NCBI RefSeq assembly: GCF_000308795.1
Contig: NZ_BAGK01000305.1
Location: 1 to 37,229 of the forward strand
DNA: 37,229 nt
From: Nocardia thailandica NBRC 100428
GTDB taxonomy: Bacteria; Actinomycetota; Actinomycetes; Mycobacteriales; Mycobacteriaceae
Reading direction: 5' to 3'
In this document: positions 24,861 through 32,406 of the stretch, one piece after another
How positions within the stretch are numbered: position 1 is the first letter of the stretch
How the letters are laid out: each line of letters starts with the position of its first letter
Notes under the pieces: generated by a model
Databases searched by the model: none
The model's input: the letters and a program-made list of their open reading frames with translations, nothing else
What the model was told of the DNA's origin: nothing
Program-made: the position numbers and the translations under genes

Positions 24861-26444
24861 ATGGCCGGTCGACCGCCGCCGCAGCGGGGTGCCGTGGACG
24901 AGGAGGGGCCCGTGTCCGGGGCGGGCGGATCGCGCCGCTGGATCTCGCTGGCCGCGACCTGCACCGCCGCCGGCCTCGTGTGGCTGGCGTTCGCGGACTT
25001 CGGCGTCGCGACGCCGACGATCGCCGACGAGATGCACGCCGACGCGGGCGGGTTGCAGTGGGCCAACAACGCTTTCAGTCTCGCGGCGGGCGCGCTGGTG
25101 ATCGCGGCGGGCAAGTTCGGCGACATCTTCGGCCAGCGGCGCGTGCTGCAGGTGGGGGTCGTGCTGTTCGCGGCGTGTTCGGTGATCGCGGCCCTCGCCC
25201 CCGGCGTGCCCGCCCTCATCGCCGGGCGCGGCCTGATGGGGGTCGGGGCGGCGCTGATCCTGCCCGCGACGCTGGCGCTGATTCCCGCGCAGTTCTCCGG
25301 TCGCGCGCAACTCGCCGCCTTCGGGGTGTGGCAGGCGGTCGCCTGGGGCGGGCAGGCGCTGGCCCCGGCCATCGGCGGCCTCCTCACCGACGGGCCGGGG
25401 TGGCAGTGGCTGTTCTGGGTCAACGTGCCGCTCGCGGCGGCGGCGTTCGTGGTCATCCGGCTGGTGACCCCGGAGTCGGTGGTGGCGGGGGCGGACCGGC
25501 GGATCGACTGGGCGGGCCTGGCGGCGATCGGCCTCGCCGTGTTCGCCCTGCTCTACGCGCTCACCGACGGGCCGACGGTCGGCTGGACGAACCCACTGGT
25601 CATCGGGTTGTTCGTGGCGGCGCTGCTGCTCGCGCTGGTCTGGGTGACGATCGAGCGGACGGTCGCGGTGCCGCTGGTCGACCTGTCGCTGTTCCGGCTG
25701 CGCGCCTACGACGGCGCCCTGACGGCCAACCTGACCATGAACCTCGGCTATGCCGGCATGAGCTACCTGCTCGTGCTGTGGTTGCAGAACGCCCGTGGTT
25801 TCAGCGCGGTGACCGCGGGCCTGCTGTTGCTGCCGACCACGCTCGGCATCTTCGCGCTGATCCCCGTCGGCGGGCGGCTCGACAGCCGGTGGGGTGGCCG
25901 GGCCCCGGTGGTGATCGGATTGCTGGTGCTCGCCGCGGGCCTGGCGGTGCTCGGCCCGCTGCACGCCGACACCTCGATGTGGCAGCTCGCGGCGGCGCTG
26001 GTCGTCATCGGCTGCGGCCTCGGCCTGCTGTCGACGCCCGTGTCGAACACGGCCGTCGGCACGGTGCCGTCCGCGCTGTCCGGCACGGCCGCCGGGGTGT
26101 TCAAGATGTCGAGCATGGTGGGCGGCGCGGTCGGCGTCGCCCTGCTCAGCGCCATCACCCGTGGCCTGACCATCGCCGACTCCGATCGGGCCGTGCGGGA
26201 CGCGGGCCTGACCTCCGACGAGGTGGACCAGGCCCGCGCGGCGCTGGTCAACTCGGCGTCCTATGCCGATGCCCTGCACCGCCTGCCCGCCGACCTGCAG
26301 CGCATGGTGACCGACGCCGTGGTGATCGCCTTCTCGCACGGACTCGGCGCAACGATGGTGATCACCGCCGTGCTGACCGTGGCGGCCGCCGGTCTCGTGC
26401 TCCGGGTGTGGCCTCGGCCCGCTACCGGACGTCACGGCCGGTGA
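24861..26444 (+). CDS. DHA2-type MFS multidrug efflux transporter
   Basis: A 527-residue membrane protein with about fourteen hydrophobic segments, the length and layout of the DHA2 (14-TMS) drug:proton antiporters. Landmarks: DFGVATPTIADEMHADAGGLQWANNAFSLAAGALVIAAGKFGDIFGQRRVLQ (motif A with GDIFGQRR), the antiporter motif C region QALAPAIGGLLTDGPGWQWLFWVNVPLAAAAF, and a late NTAVGTVPSALSGTAAGVFKMSSMVGGAVG. It probably exports drugs or dyes. ATG 24861 follows GAGGTGAGGG. Its stop overlaps the converging PPOX gene by 23 nt. A large palindrome lies just upstream of the start. Confidence 0.92.
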   Translation: MAGRPPPQRGAVDEEGPVSGAGGSRRWISLAATCTAAGLVWLAFADFGVATPTIADEMHADAGGLQWANNAFSLAAGALVIAAGKFGDIFGQRRVLQVGVVLFAACSVIAALAPGVPALIAGRGLMGVGAALILPATLALIPAQFSGRAQLAAFGVWQAVAWGGQALAPAIGGLLTDGPGWQWLFWVNVPLAAAAFVVIRLVTPESVVAGADRRIDWAGLAAIGLAVFALLYALTDGPTVGWTNPLVIGLFVAALLLALVWVTIERTVAVPLVDLSLFRLRAYDGALTANLTMNLGYAGMSYLLVLWLQNARGFSAVTAGLLLLPTTLGIFALIPVGGRLDSRWGGRAPVVIGLLVLAAGLAVLGPLHADTSMWQLAAALVVIGCGLGLLSTPVSNTAVGTVPSALSGTAAGVFKMSSMVGGAVGVALLSAITRGLTIADSDRAVRDAGLTSDEVDQARAALVNSASYADALHRLPADLQRMVTDAVVIAFSHGLGATMVITAVLTVAAAGLVLRVWPRPATGRHGR

Positions 26445-26820
26445 AGTCGAAGGGGCCGCCATCGATGCCCCAGGAGATGACGCGTTCGGGGTGGATCCGG
26501 ATGACCGCGCGTTCCTGGGGCGGGAACGGCGGCTCCTCGTCCGTGAGCGCCTCGGCGGTGCCGCGCACCTCGATCCCGCGGATCACGTACGGCTCCAGCG
26601 AGACCTGCTGATCGATCACGAACGAGACCCGGCTGCCCGCCTCGACGTTGCGGTACTTGCGGGAGGCCCGCATCCGCATCCCGCCGATGTCGATGGTGCC
26701 GTCGGGGTTGACCCGATAGTTGGCCGGGTTGTTCTGCACGATGCCGTCGGGTGACACGGTGGCCAGCCTGCCGAGGCCGGCTTCGGCGAGGAATCGCTGT
26801 TCGTTGTCGGTGAAGGTCAT
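26422..26820 (-). CDS. PPOX-class F420-dependent oxidoreductase family protein
   Basis: A 132-residue protein with the split-barrel flavin/deazaflavin fold: FLAEAGLGRLATVSPDGIVQNNPANYRVNPDGTIDIGGMRMRASRKYRNVEAGSRVSFVID. The series 'RLATV.pDG.pq..p' and 'k.rNv...p.Vs..id' is typical of the actinobacterial PPOX-class F420-dependent enzymes. It is expected to reduce a substrate with F420H2 or to bind F420; the substrate is unknown. AGGAG precedes ATG 26820. It is the second gene of a two-gene operon, 32 nt after the DUF1772 gene, so control comes from the operator-flanked promoter near 27390. Confidence 0.85.
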   Translation of the reverse strand: MTFTDNEQRFLAEAGLGRLATVSPDGIVQNNPANYRVNPDGTIDIGGMRMRASRKYRNVEAGSRVSFVIDQQVSLEPYVIRGIEVRGTAEALTDEEPPFPPQERAVIRIHPERVISWGIDGGPFDFTGRDVR

Positions 26821-26852
26821 GGGGGATTCTCCTGGGTCGATTCGGTGGTGGT

Positions 26853-27329
26853 TCAGAGCAGGACGAGGGCGGCGCACAGGCCCGCGACGGCGACGAACTG
26901 CAGGGTGACGCGGTAGATCAGGATGCTGTCCCACGCGTCCTGCAGTGCCCGGGCGTCGGCGGGGACGACGCCGCTCAGCGCGGCGGCGGTCTGGCGGGCG
27001 TTGATCGGCTTGGCGATGCGGACGTAGAAGCCGAGCCAGGTCAGCAGTGCGGCGACCGAGATGCCCGCCGCCACCGCCGCGCCCGCCTGCCCGGCGACCA
27101 GCGCGATCACCAGCGTCAGCACGGCGGTGACGACGCCGCCCACGCCGACGATCGGCATGCGCCGGTCCCCGTAGTAGTGGCCCCAGCCCGCGCTCAGGGT
27201 GACCGTCGCGTCGTCGAGCTTGCGGTAGACGGACCGGGTGATCACGGCCGCGCAGACGTCGGTGCCGTAGACGACGGCGTTGCTGAGGACAGCGGCGATG
27301 GCGACGATCTGGCCGGTGACGATGAGCAT
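26853..27329 (-). CDS. DUF1772 (anthrone oxygenase-like) membrane protein
   Basis: A 158-residue membrane protein with four hydrophobic segments. The first half has GTDVCAAVITRSVYRKLDDATVTLSAGWGHYYGDRRMPIVG. The second has WLGFYVRIAKPINARQ, then a final helix LQFVAVAGLCAALVLL. The conserved polar residues between helices fit the DUF1772 family, whose fungal members act in anthrone oxidation; bacterial roles are unknown. GGGAGAG lies upstream of ATG 27329. It is first in an operon with the PPOX gene. The promoter is bracketed by two palindromes, so expression is probably tightly repressed. Confidence 0.82.
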   Translation of the reverse strand: MLIVTGQIVAIAAVLSNAVVYGTDVCAAVITRSVYRKLDDATVTLSAGWGHYYGDRRMPIVGVGGVVTAVLTLVIALVAGQAGAAVAAGISVAALLTWLGFYVRIAKPINARQTAAALSGVVPADARALQDAWDSILIYRVTLQFVAVAGLCAALVLL

Positions 27330-27351
27330 GTCGGCTCTCCCTTTTTCCGAG

Positions 27352-27368
27352 TCCTAGCGTCGCTAGGA
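27352..27368 (-). promoter_or_regulatory. Operator 1 of the DUF1772-PPOX operon
   Basis: Perfect 17-bp palindrome TCCTAGCGTCGCTAGGA. It lies just downstream of the predicted transcription start (about 27371), where a bound repressor would stop RNA polymerase. The core CTAGCGTCGCTAG recurs at operator 2. Confidence 0.75.
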
Positions 27369-27377
27369 ACTGGAGCA

Positions 27378-27406
27378 AAGGTAGCACCGTCGCGCTAGCT
27401 TGTCTA
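27378..27406 (-). promoter_or_regulatory. Core promoter of the DUF1772-PPOX operon
   Basis: On the minus strand the -35 TAGACA (27401-27406), a 17-nt spacer and the -10 TACCTT (27378-27383) form a good promoter. The -35 box overlaps operator 2. The spacer carries an extra half-site CGCTAG (27393-27398). Confidence 0.65.
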
Positions 27407-27417
27407 GCGACGCTAGA
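27403..27417 (-). promoter_or_regulatory. Operator 2 of the DUF1772-PPOX operon
   Basis: Perfect 15-bp palindrome TCTAGCGACGCTAGA overlapping the -35 box. Its centre is 50 bp from the centre of operator 1. The two share CTAGCGWCGCTAG. No regulator gene with an assignable match is next to it. Confidence 0.75.
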
Positions 27418-27429
27418 TTTTCTTGCCGG

Positions 27430-27445
27430 TCGTACGGCGCCCCGA
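27430..27445 (+). promoter_or_regulatory. Possible weak TetR-type site upstream of the molybdenum hydroxylase operon
   Basis: TCGTACGGCGCCCCGA matches 13 of 16 bases of the site at the first monoamine oxidase promoter (TCGTACGGCTGACCGA), with the first nine identical. It is 205 bp upstream of the iron-sulfur subunit start and 12 bp from operator 2, so it could serve either direction or be coincidence. The rest of 27446-27650 holds no gene; TAGCGT (27537-27542) and TACAGC (27561-27566) are possible -10 boxes for the operon. Confidence 0.3.
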
Positions 27446-27650
27446 GAGCGCAAGCGGCGCAGGCGGGTTGCGGTCGGTCCGCCTCGGCCGGAGACCCGCC
27501 CGGCGGCGTGCCCCGGCGATCGGGCCGGGATTGGGTAGCGTGGCGACCGTGCCCGGGGGTACAGCACAGGCGTGGATGCCGGTGGCCGTCCCGAGGAGGA
27601 CGGCCGCGTAGGTCGATGGAGTCGATGTCCCACAGACGAGAGGCCGTCCG

Positions 27651-28154
27651 ATGCGCGCGCGGATCAGTTTGACCATCGATGGAGACCCGCGGGAGGTGGA
27701 GGTCGACACCCGCGCCACCGTCCTGGACGTCCTGCGCGAGCAGCTGGGTGTCACCAGTCCCAAGAAGGGTTGCGATCACGGCCAGTGCGGCGCCTGCACG
27801 GTCCTGCTCGACGGGCGTCGCGCGCTGATCTGCCTCGCCCTCGCGGTCGCCTGCGACGGCGCGACGATCGTCACCGCGGACGGGCTCGCCGAGGGCGACG
27901 AGCTGCACCCGGTGCAGCGGGCCTTCCTCGACCAGGACGGTTTCCAGTGCGGCTACTGCACGCCGGGCCAGATCTGCTCGGCGGTCGGCATGCTCGCCGA
28001 GGCCGCCGCGGGCGCGCCGAGCCACGTGACCGGCGACCCGGACTCGCCGATCGAGCTGGACGACGAGGAGATCCGGGAACGCATGAGCGGCAACCTGTGT
28101 CGCTGCGGGGCGTATCCGAACATCGTGGCCGCGATCCGGCAGGTGCGGCCGTGA
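27651..28154 (+). CDS. Molybdenum hydroxylase, 2Fe-2S subunit (PaoA/YagT-like)
   Basis: The 167-residue small subunit of a xanthine-oxidase-family enzyme. It carries a plant-type [2Fe-2S] cluster with Cys41, 46, 49 and 61 (GCDHGQCGACTV...C) and a second cluster with Cys100, 103, 150 and 152 (CGYC ... CRC). Electrons from the Moco subunit pass through these clusters to FAD. Unlike E. coli PaoA it has no Tat signal peptide, so the complex should be cytosolic. The start has GAGAGG upstream. Its stop overlaps the FAD subunit start (GTGA). It is first of three coupled genes; no XdhC-type cofactor-insertion chaperone follows. Confidence 0.93.
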   Translation: MRARISLTIDGDPREVEVDTRATVLDVLREQLGVTSPKKGCDHGQCGACTVLLDGRRALICLALAVACDGATIVTADGLAEGDELHPVQRAFLDQDGFQCGYCTPGQICSAVGMLAEAAAGAPSHVTGDPDSPIELDDEEIRERMSGNLCRCGAYPNIVAAIRQVRP

Positions 28155-29140
28155 GGGAATTCGCCTACGAACGCGCCACCGACGCCGCCGAGGCGGTCGC
28201 CGCCGTCCACGCCGATCCCGAGGCCGTGTTCCTCGGCGCCGGAACCAATCTCGTCGACCATCTCAAGCTCGGGATCGCCGCGCCCGCCCGGCTGGTCGAC
28301 GTGGCGGGCCTGCCGCTCGGCGAGGTGACCGAGCTGCCCGGCGGCGGGCTGCGGATCGGCTCGGCCGTGCGCAACGCCGACCTCGCCGCGCATCCGCTCG
28401 TCCGCACCCGCTACCCGGTGCTGTCGCAGGCGCTGCTGGCCGGCGCGTCGGCCCAGATCCGCAACGTGGCGACCACGGCGGGCAACCTGCTGCAACGCAC
28501 CCGCTGCCCCTACTTCCAGGACCCGACGGTGCCGTGCAACAAGCGGACACCGGGCACGGGCTGCTCGGCCATCGGCGGGCACGACCGCGACCATGCCGTC
28601 CTCGGCGCCTCGGCGGCGTGCATCGCCACCCATCCCTCCGACATGGCCGTCGCCCTCGCCGCGCTGGACGCCGTCGTCCGGGTCCTCGGCCCGGACGGCG
28701 AACGGACCGTCCCGCTGGTCGATCTGCACCGGCTGCCCGGCGACACGCCCGAACGCGACACCGTCCTCGGCCACGGCGACCTGATCACGGCCGTCGACCT
28801 GCCCGCCCCCGAACCGTCCGCCGTGTCGGCCTACCGGAAGGTGCGCGACCGCGCCTCCTATGCCTTCGCCCTGGTCTCGGTGGCGGCCGTGGCGCGGATC
28901 GGCGACGGGGTCGTGCGCGAGGCGCGCATCGCCCTCGGCGGGGTCGCCCACAAACCGTGGCGGGCCTCCGCCGCCGAGGCGGCCCTGCGCGGCGCGCCCG
29001 CGACCCCGGCGTCCTTCGGCGCCGCCGCGGACGCCGAACTCGCCGCCGCGCGTCCCCAGGGGCACAACGCGTTCAAGATCCCGCTGGCCCGGTCCGTCCT
29101 CGTCGCCACCCTCGGCGGCCTGGCCGAGAAGGAGACGTGA
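28151..29140 (+). CDS. Molybdenum hydroxylase, FAD subunit with extra Fe-S motif (PaoB/YagS-like)
   Basis: A 329-residue FAD-binding subunit. FLGAGTNLVDHLKLG (~residues 27-41) and ATTAGNLLQRTRC are the FAD contacts of the family. Between them and the middle domain lie four cysteines, Cys119, Cys129, Cys138 and Cys157 (RCPYF, PCNKR, GTGC, AAC). This spacing resembles the insertion that holds a [4Fe-4S] cluster in E. coli PaoB and sets the PaoABC group apart from ordinary xanthine dehydrogenases. GTG 28151 is fixed by the GTGA overlap. The stop overlaps the next ATG (TGATG). The subunit passes electrons from the 2Fe-2S subunit to an acceptor. Confidence 0.92.
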   Translation: MREFAYERATDAAEAVAAVHADPEAVFLGAGTNLVDHLKLGIAAPARLVDVAGLPLGEVTELPGGGLRIGSAVRNADLAAHPLVRTRYPVLSQALLAGASAQIRNVATTAGNLLQRTRCPYFQDPTVPCNKRTPGTGCSAIGGHDRDHAVLGASAACIATHPSDMAVALAALDAVVRVLGPDGERTVPLVDLHRLPGDTPERDTVLGHGDLITAVDLPAPEPSAVSAYRKVRDRASYAFALVSVAAVARIGDGVVREARIALGGVAHKPWRASAAEAALRGAPATPASFGAAADAELAAARPQGHNAFKIPLARSVLVATLGGLAEKET

Positions 29141-31224
29141 TGGAGCCCTTGCGTTTTCGGTCCGTCGGCACCTCGCCGACCCGCATCGACGGCCCGGCCA
29201 AGCTGCGTGGGCGCGCGCCCTACGCGCTCGAACACCCGCAGCCGGACCCGTTGCACGCCTTCCCGATCCAGGCCACCATCGCGCGCGGCCGCGTCCGGGA
29301 GATCGACACCGCCGAGGCCGAGGGGATGGCGGGCGTCGTCCTGGTCCTGACCCGCCGCAACGCGCCGCGGCTGGCCCGCGACGACGACGCGGAGCTGTTC
29401 ATCCTGCAGGACGACGAGGTCGCCTTCCGCGGGCAGCTGATCGGGGCGGTCGTCGCCACCGGGCCCGAGGTGGCGCGCGAGGCCGCGGCGCGGGTGCGGG
29501 TGACCTACGACGAGGTCCCCGCCGACCTCGTCCTCGATCCCGGCCGTGACGACCTCTACACCCCCGACGGCCTCGACGGCGGCTTCGACTCCGACACGAG
29601 CCAGGGCGACGTCGAGGCCGCCCTGGCCGCCGCGCCGGTGACCGTCGACCGGACCTACTCGACGCCCATGGTCCACAACAACCCCATGGAGCCCCACGCC
29701 ACCGTCGCCCACTGGACCGGCGGCGCGCTGACGCTGTTCGACTCCACCCAGGGTCCGCACGTGGTGCGCTCGACCATCGCCCCGCTCTTCGGCCTCGAGC
29801 CCGACCAGGTGCGCGTCGTGGCGCCCTATGTCGGCGGCGGATTCGGCTCCAAGGGCGAACCCCACGCGCACATCGTGCTCGCGGCGATGGCGGCGAAGCT
29901 GGTGGGGGAGCGGCCGGTGAAACTGCCGCTGACCCGGCAGCAGCTGTTCTCCCTGGCCGGCTACCGCACCCCGACCATCCAGCGCGTCCGGCTCGGCGCC
30001 CGGCCGGACGGCACCCTGACCGCCCTCGCCCACGACGTGGCCGAACAGGTCTCCACCGTCAAGGAATACGCCGAGCAGACCGCGGTCTCCTCCCGCGTCA
30101 TGTACGCCGCGCCCCACCGGTCGACCTCGCACCGCCTGGCCGCCCTCGACGTCCCGGTCTCGTCGTGGATGCGGGCGCCGGGACACTGCCCCGGCATGTT
30201 CGCCGGCGAGACCGCGATGGACGAACTCGCCGTCGCGCTGGGCATGGACCCCCTCGAGCTGCGCCTGCGCAACGAGCCCGAGGTCGACCCCGAGTCCGGC
30301 CTGCCCTTCTCCAGCCGCGGGCTGCTCGCGTGCCTGCGGGCGGGCGCCGAACGCTTCGGCTGGGCGGGCCGGGACCCCGCGCCCCGGACGCGGCGAGAAG
30401 GCCGCTGGCTCATCGGTTCCGGCGTCGCCGCCGCGACCTATCCCGCCCAGGTGTCGCCCGGCAACAGCGCCCGCGTGCGTCGCACGGGCGACCGGTACGA
30501 GGTCGCCATCGACGCCACCGACATCGGCACCGGCACCTGGACCACGCTCGGCCAGATCGCCGCCGACGCGCTGGCGGTCGATCCGCGCGAGATCGACCTG
30601 CGCATCGGTGACTCCGCGCTGCCCGCGGGCACCGTGGCGGGCGGCTCGACGGGCATGGCGTCGTGGGGTTCGGCGGTGGTCGCCGCCGCCCGCGCGTTCC
30701 GCGAACGGCACGGCGCCGACCCGGCCGACGGCGCCGAGATCACCGTGAGCCCGGAACCGGATCCGGATCGGGAGAAGTTCTCCACCCACGCGTTCGGCGC
30801 GCACTTCGCCGAGGTGCGCGTCGACGTCGACACCGCCGAGATCCGCGTGCCGCGGATGGTCGGCGTCTTCGCCGTCGGCCGCGTCATCAATCCCCGCACG
30901 GCCCGTTCGCAGTTCATCGGCGGCATCACGATGGGCATCGGCATGGCACTGCTGGAGGAGAGCGTGTTCGACACCCGCCTCGGCCAGGTCGTCAACCACG
31001 ACCTGGCCGGCTACCACATCCCGGTCAACGCCGACATCGGCGAGATCGACGTGTCCTGGATCGAGGAACACGATCCGCACGTGAACGCGCTGGGCAGCAA
31101 GGGAATCGGCGAGATCGGCATCGTCGGCTCGGCGGCGGCCGTCGGCAACGCCGTGCATCACGCGACCGGCGTGCGGGTCCGCGACCTCCCCATCCACCTC
31201 GAGGACCTGCTCGGCAAGCTCTAG
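29140..31224 (+). CDS. Molybdenum hydroxylase, molybdopterin-binding catalytic subunit (PaoC/YagR-like)
   Basis: The 694-residue large subunit. TRIDGPAKLRGRAPYALE starts the family's first domain. YVGGGFGSKGEPHAH and VSSWMRAPGHCPGMFAGETAMDELA are cofactor-binding loops. The end has the catalytic glutamate motif GSKGIGEIGIVG (residue ~660). Together with the [4Fe-4S]-type FAD subunit it should oxidise aldehydes, often aromatic ones, to acids using water as oxygen source. Translation is coupled to the previous gene. The gene ends exactly where a transposase remnant on the other strand begins (the two stops overlap). Confidence 0.92.
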   Translation: MEPLRFRSVGTSPTRIDGPAKLRGRAPYALEHPQPDPLHAFPIQATIARGRVREIDTAEAEGMAGVVLVLTRRNAPRLARDDDAELFILQDDEVAFRGQLIGAVVATGPEVAREAAARVRVTYDEVPADLVLDPGRDDLYTPDGLDGGFDSDTSQGDVEAALAAAPVTVDRTYSTPMVHNNPMEPHATVAHWTGGALTLFDSTQGPHVVRSTIAPLFGLEPDQVRVVAPYVGGGFGSKGEPHAHIVLAAMAAKLVGERPVKLPLTRQQLFSLAGYRTPTIQRVRLGARPDGTLTALAHDVAEQVSTVKEYAEQTAVSSRVMYAAPHRSTSHRLAALDVPVSSWMRAPGHCPGMFAGETAMDELAVALGMDPLELRLRNEPEVDPESGLPFSSRGLLACLRAGAERFGWAGRDPAPRTRREGRWLIGSGVAAATYPAQVSPGNSARVRRTGDRYEVAIDATDIGTGTWTTLGQIAADALAVDPREIDLRIGDSALPAGTVAGGSTGMASWGSAVVAAARAFRERHGADPADGAEITVSPEPDPDREKFSTHAFGAHFAEVRVDVDTAEIRVPRMVGVFAVGRVINPRTARSQFIGGITMGIGMALLEESVFDTRLGQVVNHDLAGYHIPVNADIGEIDVSWIEEHDPHVNALGSKGIGEIGIVGSAAAVGNAVHHATGVRVRDLPIHLEDLLGKL

Positions 31225-31372
31225 GCAGTGTCTCCAGATGGTCGGAGCCATTCGATGATCGGTGCCAGGAGAAGCCCGGCGCCGTAGGCCAGGGGCGAGT
31301 TGTCGTACCTGGTAGCGCTGGCGCGCCACTGCTCGATCCTGATGACGGCGCGTTCGACCACATCCGCCGTCG
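31221..31372 (-). pseudogene. C-terminal remnant of an IS5-family transposase
   Basis: About 50 codons ending at TAG 31221-31223 read VVERAVIRIEQWRASATRYD, then an alternating hydrophobic helix ending in APIIEWLR. IS5-type DDE transposases end with 'NVVERcfnrlKqWRgiATRYDK...aa...la.iliWl', and the match covers the last catalytic glutamate region. Everything upstream (DDE domain, N-terminus, terminal repeats) is absent, because the glyoxalase gene begins 12 bases away. The frame opens further upstream only as a shadow of that gene. The fragment marks an old insertion at the end of the molybdenum hydroxylase operon. Confidence 0.72.
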
Positions 31373-31383
31373 ACCTCTGCGGC

Positions 31384-31755
31384 TCAGGGAACGGCGGTGA
31401 ACAGCTCGTAGCTGTGGCCGTCGGGGGCGTGCACATAAACCCCGCGCCCACCGGCCACGTGGTTGATCTGCCGGTCCCACCCGCGTTCGGGGCCGGAGCC
31501 GTACTCCACGGCAGTCCACTTCGCCAGCCGTCCCAGTACGGCATCGAAGGTGTCGTCGTCGACGAGGAAGGCGTAGTGACCGGGCTCGACCCGCCCGCGG
31601 TCGTCGAAGTCGAGTGTCAGATCGTCGTTGACCTGCACGGGCACGAACGGTCCGCTCGGAGCGGAAACCGTCAGCCCCGTCAGTTCGGCGAAAAACGTTG
31701 CCGCGGCGTACTTGTCGGTTGCCGGGACGATCGTGTGATTGAGAACGATGGACAT
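31384..31755 (-). CDS. Glyoxalase/bleomycin-resistance (VOC) family protein
   Basis: A 123-residue VOC protein of two beta-alpha-beta-beta-beta modules: VLNHTIVPATDKYAAATFFAELTGL and, in the second, PGHYAFLVDDDTFDAVLGRL, then HAPDGHSYELFTAVP. His7, the His of GHYAF and the Glu of SYELF sit where the family binds metal. It may detoxify an electrophile or bind a drug. AGGAGG stands five bases before ATG 31755. It is divergent from a MarR gene across a twin operator, so it is probably the MarR target. Codon third positions are noticeably less GC-rich than in neighbouring genes, like those of the MarR gene. Confidence 0.88.
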   Translation of the reverse strand: MSIVLNHTIVPATDKYAAATFFAELTGLTVSAPSGPFVPVQVNDDLTLDFDDRGRVEPGHYAFLVDDDTFDAVLGRLAKWTAVEYGSGPERGWDRQINHVAGGRGVYVHAPDGHSYELFTAVP

Positions 31756-31796
31756 CGCCACCTCCTGTATTGCGGACCCCGAATGAACCATTTGCG

Positions 31797-31830
31797 TGCG
31801 ATACGCATACAAATATAGGTGCGTATCGCA
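31797..31830. promoter_or_regulatory. Twin operator between the glyoxalase and MarR genes
   Basis: TGCGATACGCA (31797-31807) and its exact reverse complement TGCGTATCGCA (31820-31830) are separated by an AT-rich 12-nt spacer. Each arm is itself near-palindromic (TGCG/CGCA), so two MarR dimers could bind 23 bp apart, about two helical turns. The spacer contains the minus-strand -10 TATATT (31812-31817) for the glyoxalase, and TACAAT (31831-31836) for the MarR gene follows at once. Confidence 0.75.
31812..31817 (-). promoter_or_regulatory. -10 box TATATT for the glyoxalase gene
   Basis: TATATT on the minus strand inside the operator spacer. The predicted start of transcription is near 31805, giving a ~50-nt leader with an AGGAGG ribosome site. 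CGACAT 17 nt upstream is a weak -35. Confidence 0.5.
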
Positions 31831-31836
31831 TACAAT
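31831..31836 (+). promoter_or_regulatory. -10 box TACAAT for the MarR gene
   Basis: A near-consensus hexamer directly beside the right operator arm, seven bases before GTG 31844. It supports a leaderless start there, with repression by a bound dimer. Confidence 0.5.
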
Positions 31837-32317
31837 GTCGAGTGTGAGTACGGGTGACGCTCGAAACACCGCAGCCGACGGTGGCACGGCCCTGTTCCGG
31901 CTGGTCCGCTTCTGGTCGCGCCGCTGGAGCAATCAGGCATTCACGCGAGCTACCCGGGAACCGGACGCGGAGCGGCGGCGCGTGCAGCACATCCAGGTCG
32001 TCGAAGCCGTCGCCGCGCTACGAGCGAACGAGGAAGCGGCGGTCACCGATGTCGCCGAGCAGCTCGGTCTCGACCACTCCGGCGCCAGCCGCATGGTGCG
32101 GGACGCCGTCGCGGCCGGATACCTCGCCCGTAGCGATTCCACTCGCGACCGCCGCCGGGCCGTTGTTCGACTCACCGACAGCGGACACGAGTTGCTGGCC
32201 GCATCCCACGACTGGCAACGCCGCTGCTTCGAGCAGCTCACCGCGGAGTGGAACGAACACGACCGCCACCGATTCGCCTGCTACCTACAACGCCTCGCCG
32301 ACGAGACGATCCTGTGA
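31835..32317 (+). CDS. MarR family transcriptional regulator
   Basis: A 160-residue winged-helix repressor. The HTH reads VQHIQVVEAVAALRANEEAAVTDVAEQLGLDHSGASRMVRDAVAAGYLARSDSTRDRRRAVVRLTDSG, with the RDRR wing typical of MarR. It probably represses itself and the divergent glyoxalase by binding 31797-31830. ATG 31835 overlaps the hexamer TACAAT; if that is the -10 box, the real start is the in-frame GTG 31844, seven bases beyond it (leaderless). Codons such as AGT, GGT, GCA, CGA and GAA are frequent, unlike in neighbours, suggesting acquisition. A strong bidirectional terminator follows. Confidence 0.9.
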   Translation: MSSVSTGDARNTAADGGTALFRLVRFWSRRWSNQAFTRATREPDAERRRVQHIQVVEAVAALRANEEAAVTDVAEQLGLDHSGASRMVRDAVAAGYLARSDSTRDRRRAVVRLTDSGHELLAASHDWQRRCFEQLTAEWNEHDRHRFACYLQRLADETIL

Positions 32318-32358
32318 ATCGAGCGCGCGAATCTATCAGGAGAACTGCCGGGACGCGA

Positions 32359-32392
32359 CCGGGCCCCACCCGCGTGCGCGGATGGGGCCCGG
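32359..32392. terminator. Bidirectional terminator between the MarR and CsbD genes
   Basis: Perfect 10-bp stem CCGGGCCCCA (32359-32368) and TGGGGCCCGG (32383-32392). The intervening bases can extend it with CCGCG/CGCGG after one mismatch. It lies between the two converging stops (32317 and 32407). Confidence 0.8.
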
Positions 32393-32406
32393 GGCGTGCG
32401 ACGTCG

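Noticed and set aside
28858..31329. 823-codon minus frame opposite the molybdenum hydroxylase subunits
   Set aside because: It has shadow composition (Gly/Arg/His/Asp-rich) with no domain. The + strand genes have complete cofactor motifs.
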